A DNA stretch of 5,832 bases from Acidobacteriota bacterium (GTDB lineage Bacteria; Acidobacteriota; Terriglobia; UBA7540), in contig JAJYJL010000605.1 of assembly GCA_021789565.1 (NCBI GenBank), forward strand, positions 1 through 5,832, written 5' to 3'. A model generated the notes under the pieces. The model did not search any database. It was not told where the DNA came from and worked only from the letters and a program-made list of their open reading frames with translations. The translations under genes and the position numbers were made by a program. Of this stretch, positions 5,638-5,832 are shown one piece after another. The first letter of the stretch is position 1. Each line of letters begins with the position of its first letter.

Positions 5638-5762
5638 TCTGCCTCATTATCGTCCAGAATGTAAAATGCCGGGCTGCGCCTGCCTTTCGTGAGTGTGTCA
5701 TTCGGCTGATGAACGGCTCTAATCTGTCACGGTGTGAAAGTTATAAGAAAGGGCTTATGATT
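5638..5762 (+). promoter_or_regulatory. amt to P-II gap with a hairpin presenting the P-II ribosome binding site
   Basis: This 125-base gap shows no convincing terminator, so amt and the P-II gene could be co-transcribed. Next to the P-II gene, bases 5739-5747 can pair with 5754-5762 (9 pairs, two of them G-U), leaving AAAGGG at 5748-5753 as the loop; the start codon at 5763 follows the stem at once. The AT-rich stem would be weak. A TAATCT at 5720-5725 has no matching -35 at normal spacing. Confidence 0.35.
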
Positions 5763-5832
5763 ATGAAAAAACTGGAAGCCGTAATTCAACCATCTAAGCT
5801 GGACGCGGTCAAGGAGGCTCTCCATGAAATCG
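5763..5832 (+). CDS. glnK: P-II family nitrogen regulator (GlnB/GlnK), N-terminal 23 residues
   Basis: P-II proteins are small cytosolic trimers that bind ATP, ADP and 2-oxoglutarate and report nitrogen and energy status; GlnK-type members block AmtB by inserting their T-loop into its pore. The visible start is MKKLEAVIQPSKLDAVKEAL and three more residues, which fits the family opening MKKIEAIIKPFKLDEVKEAL closely (first beta strand and first helix). The T-loop, the modifiable Tyr51 position and the ATP-binding parts lie beyond the edge, so GlnB cannot be told from GlnK; the symbol rests on the position after amt. ATG 5763 is preferred over ATG 5757 because it gives the conserved MKK opening and puts AAAGGG 9 bases upstream rather than 3. 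The usual order is glnK then amtB; here it is reversed. Confidence 0.88.
   Translation, partial: MKKLEAVIQPSKLDAVKEALHEI

Noticed and set aside
5638..5762. Possible terminator or separate promoter between amt and the P-II gene
   Set aside because: No GC-rich stem followed by a T run is present, and TAATCT at 5720 lacks a -35 at normal spacing; no sigma-54 -24/-12 pair is visible.

Overview
The window holds parts of two gene blocks that diverge from a 482-base AT-rich intergenic region at 3627-4108. The minus strand (1-3626) encodes, in transcription order, a 600-residue APC-superfamily permease, a PP2C-type Ser/Thr protein phosphatase and a Hanks-type Ser/Thr protein kinase that runs off the left edge. 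The plus strand (4109-5832) encodes a 59-residue two-helix membrane protein, an Amt-family ammonium transporter homologue overlapping it by 4 bases, and the first 23 residues of a P-II nitrogen regulator that runs off the right edge. No insertion sequence, CRISPR array, tRNA or rRNA is visible.

Organism: moderate-to-high GC coding sequence, Shine-Dalgarno-led ATG/GTG starts and a eukaryotic-type kinase/phosphatase pair all point to a bacterium. The kinase N-lobe (glycine-poor loop, then an REEEIGKKLDHPGVMKVF stretch) and the Amt subtype resemble proteins I associate with Acidobacteriota. That is recall, not a search result, so the phylum is a moderate-confidence inference.

Minus strand: a GC-rich hairpin followed by T residues (1771-1804) lies between the permease stop and the phosphatase start, so the permease is probably its own transcription unit or only partly read through. 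The phosphatase stop and the kinase start are 42 bases apart, consistent with a two-gene signalling operon that writes and erases Ser/Thr phosphorylation. The permease has a good ribosome binding site, a plausible sigma-70-type promoter about 170 bases upstream, and a leader that can fold into mutually exclusive hairpins.

Plus strand: this looks like a nitrogen-uptake block. The small membrane protein is probably translationally coupled to the Amt through a GTGA overlap, and a P-II gene follows, matching the common amt/P-II pairing although in the order amt then P-II. The Amt is unusual: at the first position of the pore twin-histidine motif it has Gln (Q186), while the second His (H345) is kept, and the residues aligning with the Phe gate and the external ammonium site also differ. 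The small membrane protein plus Gln/His Amt plus P-II set is the part of the window most worth following up.
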